Shown: one piece after another, positions 28,017-36,651 of the stretch
Layout of the letters: every line of letters begins with the position of its first letter
Numbering within the stretch: the stretch's first letter is position 1
From: Heyndrickxia vini
GTDB taxonomy: Bacteria > Bacillota > Bacilli > Bacillales > Bacillaceae_C
Length of the DNA: 64,000 nucleotides
Assembly (NCBI RefSeq): GCF_016772275.1
Contig: NZ_CP065425.1
Span: forward strand, 1,044,001-1,108,000
Direction: 5' to 3'
The notes under the pieces: generated by a model
What the model saw: the letters and a program-made list of their open reading frames with translations, nothing else
The model's database searches: none
Told to the model about the DNA's origin: nothing
Translations under genes and position numbers: made by a program

Positions 28017-28415
28017 ATGAAAAAGGTAATAACATATGGTACCTTCGATCTTCTTCACTGGGGCCATATTAATTTGTTAAAGCGTGCTAGGGAATTAGGG
28101 GATTACTTAGTTGTTGCCATTTCGACTGATAAATTTAATGAAATTAAAGATAAGAAAGCATATCACAGTTATGAGAATAGAAAAATGATATTGGAATCAA
28201 TCCGTTATGTAGATGAAGTTATTCCAGAAAATAACTGGGAACAAAAAATTGAGGACATAAAAAAACATGATATCGATATTTTTGTAATGGGTGATGATTG
28301 GAAAGGAAAGTTTGACTTTTTAAAGGATTATTGCGAAGTCATTTACTTACCGCGGACAATTGGAATTTCTACTTCAAAAATTAAAAATGATTTATTTTCG
28401 GTTAAAAATGGGTAA
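28017..28415 (+). CDS. tagD: Glycerol-3-phosphate cytidylyltransferase
   Basis: Makes CDP-glycerol from CTP and glycerol-3-phosphate, the donor for every glycerophosphotransferase in this locus. It has 132 residues, close to B. subtilis TagD. The nucleotidyltransferase signature is GTFDLLHWGHINLLKRA with the HxGH catalytic pair, and the second motif is RTIGISTSKI. I chose ATG 28017, which gives the normal N-terminus (MKKVITYGTFD); AAGGAAGTG lies upstream. A longer frame begins at 27972 without support. A terminator follows it, so tagG and tagH use their own promoter or read-through. Confidence 0.95.
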   Translation: MKKVITYGTFDLLHWGHINLLKRARELGDYLVVAISTDKFNEIKDKKAYHSYENRKMILESIRYVDEVIPENNWEQKIEDIKKHDIDIFVMGDDWKGKFDFLKDYCEVIYLPRTIGISTSKIKNDLFSVKNG

Positions 28416-28440
28416 TTAATGTATATGAGAATATTGAGCA

Positions 28441-28490
28441 AAAGGTCTTTTCTCAGAATAAAAAACTGGAAAAGGCCTTTAGTTTTTCTT
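28441..28490 (+). terminator. Terminator after tagD
   Basis: AAAGGTCTTTTC and GAAAAGGCCTTT form a 12-base stem with one G-U pair, followed by AGTTTTTCTT. Confidence 0.75.
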
Positions 28491-28593
28491 GAATGCTTAC
28501 AAAATTCATTCAAAACTAGGAAGTTGACTTAAAAAGTTATATACTATTACTTGCAATAATAGAGAAAAATTTATGCTCAGGAAGGAATATTAC

Positions 28594-29427
28594 ATGCGTT
28601 CTGTAACAACAGTCATTAAAGAACAAATTAATAGTTTTTACCTTGCGAGACGTTTGTCTGTTTATGAATTAAAAAGTGCAAATCGAAATAATTATTTAGG
28701 AATATTATGGGAAATTATTAACCCGATGATTCAAATTTCGATTTATTGGTTTGTTTTTGGGTATGGAATACTTAAAAGCTCCGGTGCTCGACAGGGTGTT
28801 GAACTATACGGACATCCGATTGATTATTTTCCGTGGATGCTCTCAGGTATTGTTGTTTGGTTTTTTGTAAACCAATCTATTACTCAAGGGTCCAAGTCCA
28901 TTTATAGTCGAATACGAATGATATCAAAAATGAGCTTTCCAATGAGTGTCATTCCTACCTATGTAATTTTTGCGAAATTGTATCAACATTTAATGCTTTT
29001 AGCAGTCGTTCTTGTGATTTTTCAATTTCTAGGATATCCGATTAATATTCATTATCTCCAATTGCCATATTTTATTATAGCAACGGTAATTTTTTTAATT
29101 ACTCTTTCACTAATAACGTCAACATTAACAACGATTGTAAGGGATATACAGATGCTGATTACTTCAGTCGTTCGGATATTGATTTATTTATCGCCGATTC
29201 TATGGCCGCCTTATAATATTGATAACAAGATCGTGATTACGATTATGAAGTTAAATCCAATTTACTATCTTGTCGAAGGATATCGTGCATCGATTTTGGG
29301 TCTAACCTGGTATCCTATTGAGCATTGGGAGTACTCCCTATATTTTTGGGGTATAATTCTTGTATTATTATTTTTCGGATCGATTCTACATGTGAAATTT
29401 AGAGATCGTTTTGTAGACTTTTTATAA
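28594..29427 (+). CDS. tagG: Teichoic acid export ABC permease
   Basis: The membrane half of the wall teichoic acid exporter, an ABC-2 type permease of 277 residues with about six membrane segments. The N-terminal region (YELKSANRNNYLGILWEI) and the segment IYLSPILWPPYNI match TagG/TarG. It should pair with TagH to flip lipid-linked polymer across the membrane. I chose ATG 28594, with AGGAAGGAA seven bases upstream, over the ATG at 28573. It is followed 77 bases later by tagH. A TTGACT about 70 bases upstream may be a -35, but no good -10 was found. Confidence 0.92.
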   Translation: MRSVTTVIKEQINSFYLARRLSVYELKSANRNNYLGILWEIINPMIQISIYWFVFGYGILKSSGARQGVELYGHPIDYFPWMLSGIVVWFFVNQSITQGSKSIYSRIRMISKMSFPMSVIPTYVIFAKLYQHLMLLAVVLVIFQFLGYPINIHYLQLPYFIIATVIFLITLSLITSTLTTIVRDIQMLITSVVRILIYLSPILWPPYNIDNKIVITIMKLNPIYYLVEGYRASILGLTWYPIEHWEYSLYFWGIILVLLFFGSILHVKFRDRFVDFL

Positions 29428-29504
29428 GCCATTTAACATTCGTTTTAATCAAACTTTTTTGATATAGTTGATGATGAACATATTATTGTATATGGAGAGA
29501 AATT

Positions 29505-30320
29505 ATGAGTCATTCTGTTATTTTTGATAAAGTAACAAAAAAATATAAAATGTACGCGAAAAACTCAGAAAAACTATTGGATATTATTTTTCCCGACGGC
29601 TATGGAGAAAATTTCTATGCTTTACAAAATATAAGTTTTACTGCGGATCAGGGAGATGTAATTGGAGTTATTGGTGTCAATGGTGCCGGTAAGTCAACCT
29701 TATCGAATTTAATTACTGGCGTCATTCCCCCCACATCAGGAACGATTGAAATTAAAGGTCAAGCATCTTTAATAGCCATCGCATCGGGATTAAATAATGA
29801 ATTAACAGGCAGGGAAAATATTGAACTGAAATGCTTAATGCTAGGTTTTAATAAAAAAGAAATTCGTGAACTAATGCCTGAAATTATTGATTTTGCTGAT
29901 ATAGGAAAATTTATTGATCAACCTGTTAAAAGCTATTCAAGTGGAATGAAATCCCGCTTAGGGTTTGCAATATCGGTCAATATTGATCCTGATATTTTAG
30001 TAATTGACGAAGCATTATCTGTTGGGGACCAAACTTTTACGGATAAATGTCTGGATAAAATGAATGAATTCAAAGAAAAAGGGAAAACAATCTTTTTCAT
30101 CAGTCATTCAATCGGTCAGGTTAAAAAGTTTTGCCAAAAAGCGCTTTGGCTTGAAGCCGGAGAAGTAAAAGCGTATGGAACAATCAAGGAAATCATTCCA
30201 CAATATGAGAAGTTCCTAAAAGAATTTAAAGCATTATCGAAAGAAGAACAAAAGAACTTCAAGCAATTAGTACTAGAAAAAAGAAGCAAACTCCGCGAAT
30301 ACGAAAGTCAACCTAATTAA
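29505..30320 (+). CDS. tagH: Teichoic acid export ABC ATPase
   Basis: The ATPase half of the exporter. Walker A is GVNGAGKST, the signature is SYSSGMKSRLG and Walker B is ILVIDEAL followed by a switch His (FISHS). Its 271 residues make it a short TarH-like form without the long C-terminal extension found in the B. subtilis protein of about 527 residues. The tail ends in a charged helix rich in Lys and Glu. It completes the tag locus; a terminator follows at once. The call is secure by motifs and by its place after tagG. Confidence 0.93.
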   Translation: MSHSVIFDKVTKKYKMYAKNSEKLLDIIFPDGYGENFYALQNISFTADQGDVIGVIGVNGAGKSTLSNLITGVIPPTSGTIEIKGQASLIAIASGLNNELTGRENIELKCLMLGFNKKEIRELMPEIIDFADIGKFIDQPVKSYSSGMKSRLGFAISVNIDPDILVIDEALSVGDQTFTDKCLDKMNEFKEKGKTIFFISHSIGQVKKFCQKALWLEAGEVKAYGTIKEIIPQYEKFLKEFKALSKEEQKNFKQLVLEKRSKLREYESQPN

Positions 30321-30323
30321 AAT

Positions 30324-30357
30324 AAAATCCACTCTGTAATGCAAGAGTGGATTTTTC
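30324..30357 (+). terminator. Terminator after tagH
   Basis: AAAATCCACTCT pairs with AGAGTGGATTTT across eight bases, with a T run. Confidence 0.85.
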
Positions 30358-30359
30358 AT

Positions 30360-30568
30360 ATTCCCCTTTAAAAATCCATCTCCAGACCGAGGAATGTTTT
30401 CAGATTTCATGTAAAAATAAGAGTGAAACTTTAACAGTATTTCATTCGTATGTATTGAATGAAATTAGATACAATACAAAAACCATTTATTTAGAAGGCT
30501 GTTCAACGGAGCTTTATGTCGAAACAATTGGGAAAAATTCAATCGGTCGTTGTATTAAAAAAATATGA
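30360..30568 (+). other. Unrecognised open frame, possible gene remnant
   Basis: A frame of about 70 codons runs from the tagH terminator to a TGA that belongs to the left end of a dispersed repeat. I recognise no family; a stretch such as ELYVETIGKNSIGRCIKK looks protein-like. There is no ribosome binding site, and the start codon of the frame lies within the terminator. It may be the leftover of a gene cut by the repeat, or chance. Confidence 0.2.
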
Positions 30569-30600
30569 AAACGCAGAGTGGATTGGAGCGGAAGGAACGG
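30561..30600 (+). repeat. Dispersed intergenic element, copy B (deleted form)
   Basis: It has the left end and core (CAGAGTGGATTGGAGCGG) but passes directly from GGAGCGGAAGG to AACGG. This is what recombination between the element's two GGAGCGGAAGG-like direct repeats would leave. Confidence 0.75.
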
Positions 30601-30654
30601 CCCTTGTTCCAAAGTAATCCTTTAATTAACTATGTAATTAGGGAGGAAAACCGA

Positions 30655-31836
30655 ATGAACGAAGAAAGAAAAAGAATAATCGGGATGGTAAAGGAAGGAA
30701 AGCTATCAACAGAAGAGGCCCTTGTTTTATTAGACGCATTAGATAATAAACAGGAAAATAAAAATGAAAAAGTGATCGAATCCAGTCAGACTTATCACGA
30801 GAAATATCAAGAAAAAGAATCATACTCGAAAAAGCAAACAGAAGATAAATACTCATCACAATTCCACGACGCAAAAGATAAAATTATGGATTTTGTAAAC
30901 ACCACTTTCAAAAAAATAAAAGATATCGATTTAAACTTTAATCAATCTGTTGATATCCCACATGTTTACCAGCAAGCAAATGTGACACTAACCAATATTG
31001 ATATTGATGTTGCAAATGGTCAAGTTGAAGTAAAAGTCTGGGATCAACCGGATGTACGAATAGAATGCCAAGCAAGGGTATATCGCAAGGATAATCGCGA
31101 CGAAGCACGAGCATTCTTTATAGACAATAGTTCATTTTATTTAGAAAATGGATTGCTTCGCTTTTCAACCCAATCAAAGTGGATGAAAGCCGATACAATT
31201 GTCTACATTCCAAAAAACGATTATGAAAAAGTCTCCATTCGTACATTTAATGGAAGTGTAACTGGGGAAGGATTGTCGGGAGCTGATTTAAGAGCAAAGA
31301 CGGCTAATGGAAAGATTGTTTTGAAAAACGTGAACTCCGATAAATTAGATGCGGAAACAGTGAACGGCAAAATCCTAGTTAGTGAAACAAAATCCGGTCG
31401 TTTTTCAGCTGAAACAATGCATGGCAGCATTGATGTAGAAGGTGAATACGGATCAATTGATTTACAAACATTAAATGGAAATTTAAGTTGTGTTTTAAAT
31501 AACGAAGTAGCGGAAACACTTCACTTAAAAGCAGTTTCTGGTAACATTAATGTATATCTTCCGTCAGATGTAAGCATTGAGGGAGAATGTAAATCAAATT
31601 TAGGAAATGTGAAAATTACCCTTGATAATATTGATGTTATTGAAGAAAAGAAAGAAATGGTACAGAAACAAGTCAGATTTAAACGAAGCGTACTGAATGA
31701 AACACCTTTCCATATTTTTGCTGAAACAAGAACAGGTTCCATCATCGTTCAAAATAATGATAAAGTTCACGGTCAAAGCAATGAACAGGATCATTCGGAA
31801 GAAAAGAATGAAAACGAAGAAGAAATAAATGAATAG
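30655..31836 (+). CDS. yvlB: YvlB, DUF4097 beta-repeat protein
   Basis: A 393-residue protein that fits YvlB of Bacillus (365 residues in B. subtilis). The N-terminus has a SHOCT-like helical motif (EERKRIIGMVKEGKLSTEEALVLLDAL), shown here only in part as MVKEGKLSTEEALVLLDAL. The body is a run of short beta-strands (IRTFNGSVTG, RAKTANGKIVL, AETVNGKILV, AETMHGSIDV) typical of the DUF4097 fold. In B. subtilis the gene is near the cell-envelope stress genes; its job is not established. I chose ATG 30655, preceded by GGGAGGAAA; a longer frame enters the repeat. yvlD follows, but yvlC (PspC) is missing between them. Confidence 0.85.
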   Translation: MNEERKRIIGMVKEGKLSTEEALVLLDALDNKQENKNEKVIESSQTYHEKYQEKESYSKKQTEDKYSSQFHDAKDKIMDFVNTTFKKIKDIDLNFNQSVDIPHVYQQANVTLTNIDIDVANGQVEVKVWDQPDVRIECQARVYRKDNRDEARAFFIDNSSFYLENGLLRFSTQSKWMKADTIVYIPKNDYEKVSIRTFNGSVTGEGLSGADLRAKTANGKIVLKNVNSDKLDAETVNGKILVSETKSGRFSAETMHGSIDVEGEYGSIDLQTLNGNLSCVLNNEVAETLHLKAVSGNINVYLPSDVSIEGECKSNLGNVKITLDNIDVIEEKKEMVQKQVRFKRSVLNETPFHIFAETRTGSIIVQNNDKVHGQSNEQDHSEEKNENEEEINE

Positions 31837-31928
31837 TTCCGTGAAATTGACTTTTTAATGAATATCTCTAATTATGTGCATAAACTATAAATAGAATACT
31901 CGTACTCTTAACTGTAAAGGTTGTTGTT

Positions 31929-32288
31929 GTGATGAGATGGTTGTTAGGAATTTTAATTAATGCTTTATTATTTGTCGCCATGGCGGGGTATTTTGAGGGA
32001 TTTGAGGTATCAAGCTTCGGTTCAGCTGTAGTGGCTAGTTTTATTTTATCGATATTAAATGTACTCGTACGTCCAATATTAATTATTTTGACATTTCCAA
32101 TTACCCTTATTACATTAGGGATTTTTCTATTCGTTATAAATGCGATTACATTAATGATGACAGACCGATTGATGGGGGATGCCTTTAATTTTGAAGGATT
32201 TGGCACCGCGTTTTTGGTCGCTGTAATTATGTCAATAGCTAATCTCATCATCCAAAAAGCAGTGTTTTCTAATAAACGTGAAGAATAA
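31929..32288 (+). CDS. yvlD: YvlD, four-segment membrane protein of the phage-holin-like family
   Basis: A 119-residue protein with four membrane helices (ILINALLFVAMAG, VVASFILSILNVLV, ILTFPITLITLGIFLFVINAI and AFLVAVIMSIANLII in parts), matching YvlD. The family is called holin-like by name only; there is no phage context. Start is GTG 31929 or ATG 31932; AAGG lies upstream. It follows yvlB by about 90 bases and ends in a strong terminator. Confidence 0.85.
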   Translation: MMRWLLGILINALLFVAMAGYFEGFEVSSFGSAVVASFILSILNVLVRPILIILTFPITLITLGIFLFVINAITLMMTDRLMGDAFNFEGFGTAFLVAVIMSIANLIIQKAVFSNKREE

Positions 32289-32320
32289 AGGGCGGGAATC
32301 ATTTCCCGTCCTTTATTCTT
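32285..32320. terminator. Terminator between yvlD and the amidase gene
   Basis: AATAAAGGGCGGGAA pairs with TTCCCGTCCTTTATT around a four-base loop; the near-perfect dyad can serve both convergent genes. Confidence 0.8.
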
Positions 32321-32335
32321 GGTTAATACATCCTC

Positions 32336-33040
32336 TTAGCTATCCTTCACAATCACTGGGTTGTAGCCCTTATCCTTTAATTCCTTTAGCAGCTTTTCTG
32401 CATTTTTTTCATCTGCAAATGCACCAATCTGGACCCTGTAAAGCTCCTTGGGTTTTGTATCATTTTTTGGAGGAGTTGGTGCTTTCTTCTTTTTAAGCTT
32501 GTATTGGTCAACAATTCCTTTCACTATTGCTTCAGCACATGTTTTTTGATACGATTCTGAGCGAATTAGCTTGAGTTCACTTTTATTTGTATAAAATCCG
32601 CATTCAGAAAGTATGGCAGTCATATTCGTTTCTCGAAGCACATGGAAATCCGCCGTTTTTACACCCCGATCTGTTAGCCCAGTAGCAATGACTAGATTTT
32701 TTTGCACTCTATTTGCAAGAGCGAGCGCCTCCTTTGGCTTTGTAGGATATACATAGGTTTCAATTCCATTTGCACTCGTCCAAGTTGTTCCGTAAGCATT
32801 TGCGTGAATAGCAACATAACAGTCGACCTTTAATTGATTTGCTCTATCTGTTCTTTCTTTTAATGGCACATCTTCCTTTTTGGAATGTGCAAAGTAAACT
32901 GTAACATTTTCATATGTTTCTAGTATTACTTTCGCATAATCTGCTACAGAACTTGTAAATGAAAATTCTTTATAATTATCTGGACTTCTTTTTCCAGGAG
33001 TATTCGGTCCATGGCCCGCATCAAGCATAATCTTCAACAT
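32336..33040 (-). CDS. N-acetylmuramoyl-L-alanine amidase with SPOR domain
   Basis: A 234-residue amidase_3 enzyme that cuts the bond between N-acetylmuramic acid and the peptide stem. Zinc-site pieces are visible: DAGHG at the N-terminus, Glu in KEFSF, His in AIHANAY and the catalytic Glu in SECGFYTN. A Lys/Pro linker leads to a C-terminal SPOR-like domain (YRVQIGAFADEKNAEKLL) that would bind bare glycan strands. There is no signal peptide, as in the CwlC-type amidases that act on the mother-cell wall late in sporulation. It could be such an enzyme; the absence of other sporulation signals leaves the role open. AAAGGAGAGG precedes ATG 33040. Confidence 0.88.
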   Translation of the reverse strand: MLKIMLDAGHGPNTPGKRSPDNYKEFSFTSSVADYAKVILETYENVTVYFAHSKKEDVPLKERTDRANQLKVDCYVAIHANAYGTTWTSANGIETYVYPTKPKEALALANRVQKNLVIATGLTDRGVKTADFHVLRETNMTAILSECGFYTNKSELKLIRSESYQKTCAEAIVKGIVDQYKLKKKKAPTPPKNDTKPKELYRVQIGAFADEKNAEKLLKELKDKGYNPVIVKDS

Positions 33041-33204
33041 AATCCTCTCCTTTCATTATGTCTTACTTTCATAATATGAATTTCATTTCGTTTTCGGTAC
33101 CCACAGTAAAGGAATGAAGTATTTAGGGTGGTTTTGGATAGCGGTAAAATGCTAAAATAAAGAAAGTTTAATATTCCAGCCTGATGATGTTTTAAATTTA
33201 AAGA

Positions 33205-33309
33205 TGTCTAGCTCCGGTGCCTATCGATTAGAATACTTCAGGATTTTGTCAAAGTCCTGTAAGTTTTTTACGTTGATGAGCAAGGCGCCTGCGCTTTTCG
33301 CTTAAGGAG
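33205..33309 (+). repeat. Second type of intergenic repeat, upstream of hprK
   Basis: It begins TGTCTAGCTCCGGTGCC and ends GGCGCCTGCGCTTTTCG. I recognise these ends from an abundant Bacillus intergenic repeat; the centre here is divergent. Its right edge runs into TAAGGAGG, the ribosome binding site of hprK. Only one copy is in the window. Confidence 0.55.
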
Positions 33310-33318
33310 GATGCCAAT

Positions 33319-34257
33319 TTGGCAAAGGTTCGTATTGAGGATATAATTAAAAAATTTAATTTAGAATTAATTAGTGGCGAGGAAGGGATTCATCGACCAA
33401 TCACAACGAGTGATATATCACGACCAGGATTAGAATTGGCTGGTTTTTTTAATTATTATCCAGCTGACAGAATCCAGCTGCTAGGGATGACTGAAATCAC
33501 TTTTTGTGAGCGGTTGGATCCATCTGAGCGAAAAATTCGTTTAGAAAAACTTTGTAATGATATTACACCAGGGATCATTATTTCAAGGGAGATGGATGTT
33601 CCAGAAGAATTAATTGAGGCTTCGGAGGAGTATTCTGTCCCTCTCATGCGCACAAAAATGAAGACAACACGGTTTTCCAGCCATTTGACTAATTATTTGG
33701 AGTTTAAGCTGGCTCCAACAACAGCAGTCCATGGTGTCCTAGTTGATATTTACGGTGTTGGTGTTTTAATCACCGGAAAAAGCGGTGTTGGTAAGAGTGA
33801 GGCTGCTTTAGAACTTGTGAAACGGGGACATCGTCTTGTAGCAGATGATTGTGTAGAAATCCGTCAAGAAGATACCGATACACTTGTCGGAAATGCCCCG
33901 GATTTAATTGAACATTTACTGGAAATACGTGGATTAGGAATTATTAATGTCATGACTTTGTTCGGAGCTGGAGCTGTAAGAAGCCATAAACGTATCACCT
34001 TAGTCGTAGACCTTGAATTATGGGATCAAAGTAAACACTATGATCGACTTGGTCTTGACGAAGAAAAAATGAAAATCATCGATACAGAATTAACTAAGTT
34101 GACAATTCCTGTTCGACCGGGAAGAAACTTAGCGATTATTATTGAGGTAGCCGCTATGAATTTCCGGTTAAAACGAATGGGTGTTAATGCAGCGCAGCAA
34201 TTTACCGATCGTTTGGCAGATGTCATTATTGATGAAGGTGATCGGGAAGAAATGTAG
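33319..34257 (+). CDS. hprK: HPr kinase/phosphorylase
   Basis: Phosphorylates Ser46 of HPr (and of Crh, encoded here at 44494) and reverses it, so it is the sensor of carbon-catabolite control. It has 312 residues, the usual length. Walker A GKSGVGKS is in the central domain and the signature [10 protein letters not shown] follows it. Start is TTG, with AAGGAGG eight bases upstream; the nearby ATG at 33311 is out of frame. It heads hprK-lgt-yvoD, and the upstream 275 bases hold the repeat described. Confidence 0.96.
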   Translation: MAKVRIEDIIKKFNLELISGEEGIHRPITTSDISRPGLELAGFFNYYPADRIQLLGMTEITFCERLDPSERKIRLEKLCNDITPGIIISREMDVPEELIEASEEYSVPLMRTKMKTTRFSSHLTNYLEFKLAPTTAVHGVLVDIYGVGVLITGKSGVGKSEAALELVKRGHRLVADDCVEIRQEDTDTLVGNAPDLIEHLLEIRGLGIINVMTLFGAGAVRSHKRITLVVDLELWDQSKHYDRLGLDEEKMKIIDTELTKLTIPVRPGRNLAIIIEVAAMNFRLKRMGVNAAQQFTDRLADVIIDEGDREEM

Positions 34258-34292
34258 AATTTTACATAGAAGAGGGAAGGAGCTTAATACAT

Positions 34293-35105
34293 ATGGAATC
34301 AAACATTACACCTTTGAATCCGATTGCCTTTCGATTAGGAGGGCTTGAAGTTCATTGGTACGGAATTATTATCGGGGTAGGGATCGCCCTAGGTTTGTAT
34401 TTAGTCATGAAAGAATCCGAAAGACTTGGCCTTAACAAAGATCTGTTTGCAGATTTATTAATTTGGGCGATTCCAATTGCAATTATTTGCGCCCGTATTT
34501 ATTACGTAATATTCGAATGGAACAATTATTATTCCACACACCCACAAGATATCATTAAAATTTGGAATGGTGGGATTGCCATTCATGGTGCTTTAATTGG
34601 TGCGATTATTACAGCGATTATTTTTTCACGGATAAAAAAAGTTTCATTTTGGAAATTAGCTGATATTGCGGCACCAAGTATAATTCTTGGGCAAGCAATT
34701 GGCCGCTGGGGAAATTTCATGAACCAAGAAGCCCATGGTGGGGAGGTAAGTCGAACATTTCTTGAAAATCTTCATTTACCGGATTTTATTATAAATCAAA
34801 TGTATATTGATGGAACTTACTACCAGCCAACATTTTTATATGAATCAATTTGGAATATTGTTGGCTTTATCATACTTATCTTATTAAGAAGAGTGAATTT
34901 ACGAAGAGGGGAACTATTCTTAAGCTATGTTATCTGGTATTCAATTGGCCGGTTCTTTGTAGAAGGATTAAGAACGGATAGTTTAATGCTTACAACTAAT
35001 TTAAGAATGGCACAGGTGATTTCGATTGTATTAGTTGTCATTGCTCTCGCTCTTTGGATTATTCGGAAGGTTACTGGAATGGCAAAAGAACGCTATCGAG
35101 AGTAG
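34293..35105 (+). CDS. lgt: Prolipoprotein diacylglyceryl transferase
   Basis: Attaches diacylglycerol from phosphatidylglycerol to the Cys of lipoprotein precursors, at the membrane. Its 270 residues contain about seven membrane segments. The Lgt signature is [14 protein letters not shown], with HGAL and [10 protein letters not shown] also conserved. ATG has AAGGAG upstream. The hprK-lgt-yvoD order matches Bacillus. Confidence 0.96.
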   Translation: MESNITPLNPIAFRLGGLEVHWYGIIIGVGIALGLYLVMKESERLGLNKDLFADLLIWAIPIAIICARIYYVIFEWNNYYSTHPQDIIKIWNGGIAIHGALIGAIITAIIFSRIKKVSFWKLADIAAPSIILGQAIGRWGNFMNQEAHGGEVSRTFLENLHLPDFIINQMYIDGTYYQPTFLYESIWNIVGFIILILLRRVNLRRGELFLSYVIWYSIGRFFVEGLRTDSLMLTTNLRMAQVISIVLVVIALALWIIRKVTGMAKERYRE

Positions 35106-35130
35106 AACAAAACATGGGGAGAAATGAAAA

Positions 35131-36075
35131 ATGGTACAATCGTTAAAAATAGGTATATGGTCAGGTTTAAAAACAACGTGGACACTAGGAAAAATTATTT
35201 TTCCTGTTACCTTAATTGTCGCGGTTCTGCAGTACACACCAGTATTACCATGGGTGATCAAACTCATTTCTCCGTTGATGGGTATTTTCGGTTTATCTGG
35301 TGATGCGGCCATTCCTATCGTTCTCGGAAATTTTCTAAACTTATACGCGGGGATTGCCGGAATTTTGTCTGTGGATCTTTCGGTTAAAGAGGTATTTACG
35401 ATCGCAGTCATGCTTTCATTTGCACATAATTTACTAATCGAATCAAGCGTAGCGGTAAAGGTGGGCGTGAAGGTTTGGATAATGATTCTCGTTAGGGTAG
35501 GATTAGCTATTCTGTCAGCTTTGTTTATTAATCTTGTATGGCATGGTGGTCATGAAACAGCACAGTACGGAATGATAGCACCACAAGATGAGGAATTATC
35601 CGGAATTTGGGCGATTGCATGGCATGCAGTTGTGAAAGCCGCATTAGGGGTTTACCAGTTAGCAATTATCGTTATTCCATTAATGGTTGGTATTCAGATT
35701 TTAAAAGATTTAAAGGTTTTACAATGGTTTTCACGAATAATGGCACCATTTACACGCATTCTAGGAATGAAAGAAAACACATCTACTACTCTCGCCGCCG
35801 GATTATTATTTGGCTTAGCCTATGGTGCAGGAGTGATGATTCAGGCAGTAAAGGAAGATGGCGTTAGCAAAAAAGATGTGACATTAGCCTTTATATTTCT
35901 GGTAGGCTGTCATGCGGTTGTGGAAGATACGCTAATTTTTGTACCTTTAGGTATACCGGTGTTACCATTATTATTCATTCGTCTTTTTACAGCCATTTTA
36001 TTAACCCTTATCGTCGGATTTATTTGGAATCGTAGGGAAGTTGCAAAAAATAATACACCGAGGGTGGGATTCTGA
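35131..36075 (+). CDS. yvoD: Nucleoside-recognition-domain membrane protein
   Basis: A 314-residue polytopic membrane protein matching YvoD, which sits between lgt and ppaX in B. subtilis. Two Gate/nucleoside-recognition modules are seen: one near the N-terminus (LISPLMGIFGLSGDAAIP) and one in the second half (FTRILGMKENTST). Related proteins include the spore maturation proteins SpmA/B. The substrate is unknown. RBS GGGGAG precedes ATG. A terminator and the 52-bp repeat array follow it, separating it from ppaX. Confidence 0.85.
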   Translation: MVQSLKIGIWSGLKTTWTLGKIIFPVTLIVAVLQYTPVLPWVIKLISPLMGIFGLSGDAAIPIVLGNFLNLYAGIAGILSVDLSVKEVFTIAVMLSFAHNLLIESSVAVKVGVKVWIMILVRVGLAILSALFINLVWHGGHETAQYGMIAPQDEELSGIWAIAWHAVVKAALGVYQLAIIVIPLMVGIQILKDLKVLQWFSRIMAPFTRILGMKENTSTTLAAGLLFGLAYGAGVMIQAVKEDGVSKKDVTLAFIFLVGCHAVVEDTLIFVPLGIPVLPLLFIRLFTAILLTLIVGFIWNRREVAKNNTPRVGF

Positions 36076-36104
36076 GAAATCGGCGAAATGGCCGATTTCT
36101 TTAT
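36074..36104 (+). terminator. Terminator after yvoD
   Basis: GAAATCGGC pairs with GCCGATTTC over a six-base loop, followed by TTTATT. The hairpin begins at the yvoD stop codon. Confidence 0.75.
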
Positions 36105-36148
36105 TCGCGGATTAATAATCAGGTTGTTATGGGTTACAATCGTCAAAA

Positions 36149-36564
36149 ATGATATAGATAAACAGGTGCAAACCCGAAACAAGTATATCAAAGAGCCGGA
36201 ATGATATAGATAAACAGGTGCAAAGCTGAAATAAGTATATCAAAGAGCCGGAATGATATAGATAAACAGGTGCAAAGCTGAAATAAGTATATCAAAGAGC
36301 CGGAATGATATAGATAAACAGGTGCAAACCCGAAACAAGTATATCAAAGAGCTCGAATGATATAGATAAACAGGTGCAAAGCTGAAATAAGTATATCAAA
36401 GAGCCGGAATGATATAGATAAACAGGTGCGAACCCGAAATAAGTATATCAAAAAGCTCGAATGATATAGATAAACAGGTGCGAACTCGAAATAAGTATAT
36501 AAAAAAGCTTGAATGATATAGATAAACTGGCCCAAAGCCGAAATACGTATATCAAAGAATTTAT
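36149..36564 (+). repeat. Eight tandem 52-bp repeats
   Basis: Eight head-to-tail units of exactly 52 bp start at 36149, 36201, 36253, 36305, 36357, 36409, 36461 and 36513. Each holds TGATATA near the start and TATATCA near the end, an inverted pair 27 bases apart within a unit and 11 bases apart across unit borders. Units 1 and 4 share the CCCGAAACAAG version and units 2, 3 and 5 the GCTGAAATAAG version; 6 to 8 diverge. 52 is not a multiple of three, so it is not coding. There are no spacers, so it is not a CRISPR array. Apart from this array and the yvoD terminator, the gap 36076-36651 holds nothing I recognise. Confidence 0.95.
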
Positions 36565-36651
36565 TCATAAACCGAAATAAATGTATTTATTTTATAGATA
36601 ATCAAAAAAATGTCCGAAAAAATAATAACAGAGGTAGAAAGGGAGCTCTTT

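Noticed and set aside
28524-28529. TTGACT as a promoter for tagG
   Set aside because: No acceptable -10 at a proper distance was found.
31929-32288. YvlD as a phage holin marking a prophage
   Set aside because: No other phage genes are near; the name is a family label only.
36149-36564. CRISPR array
   Set aside because: The repeats touch each other with no spacers, and no cas genes are near.
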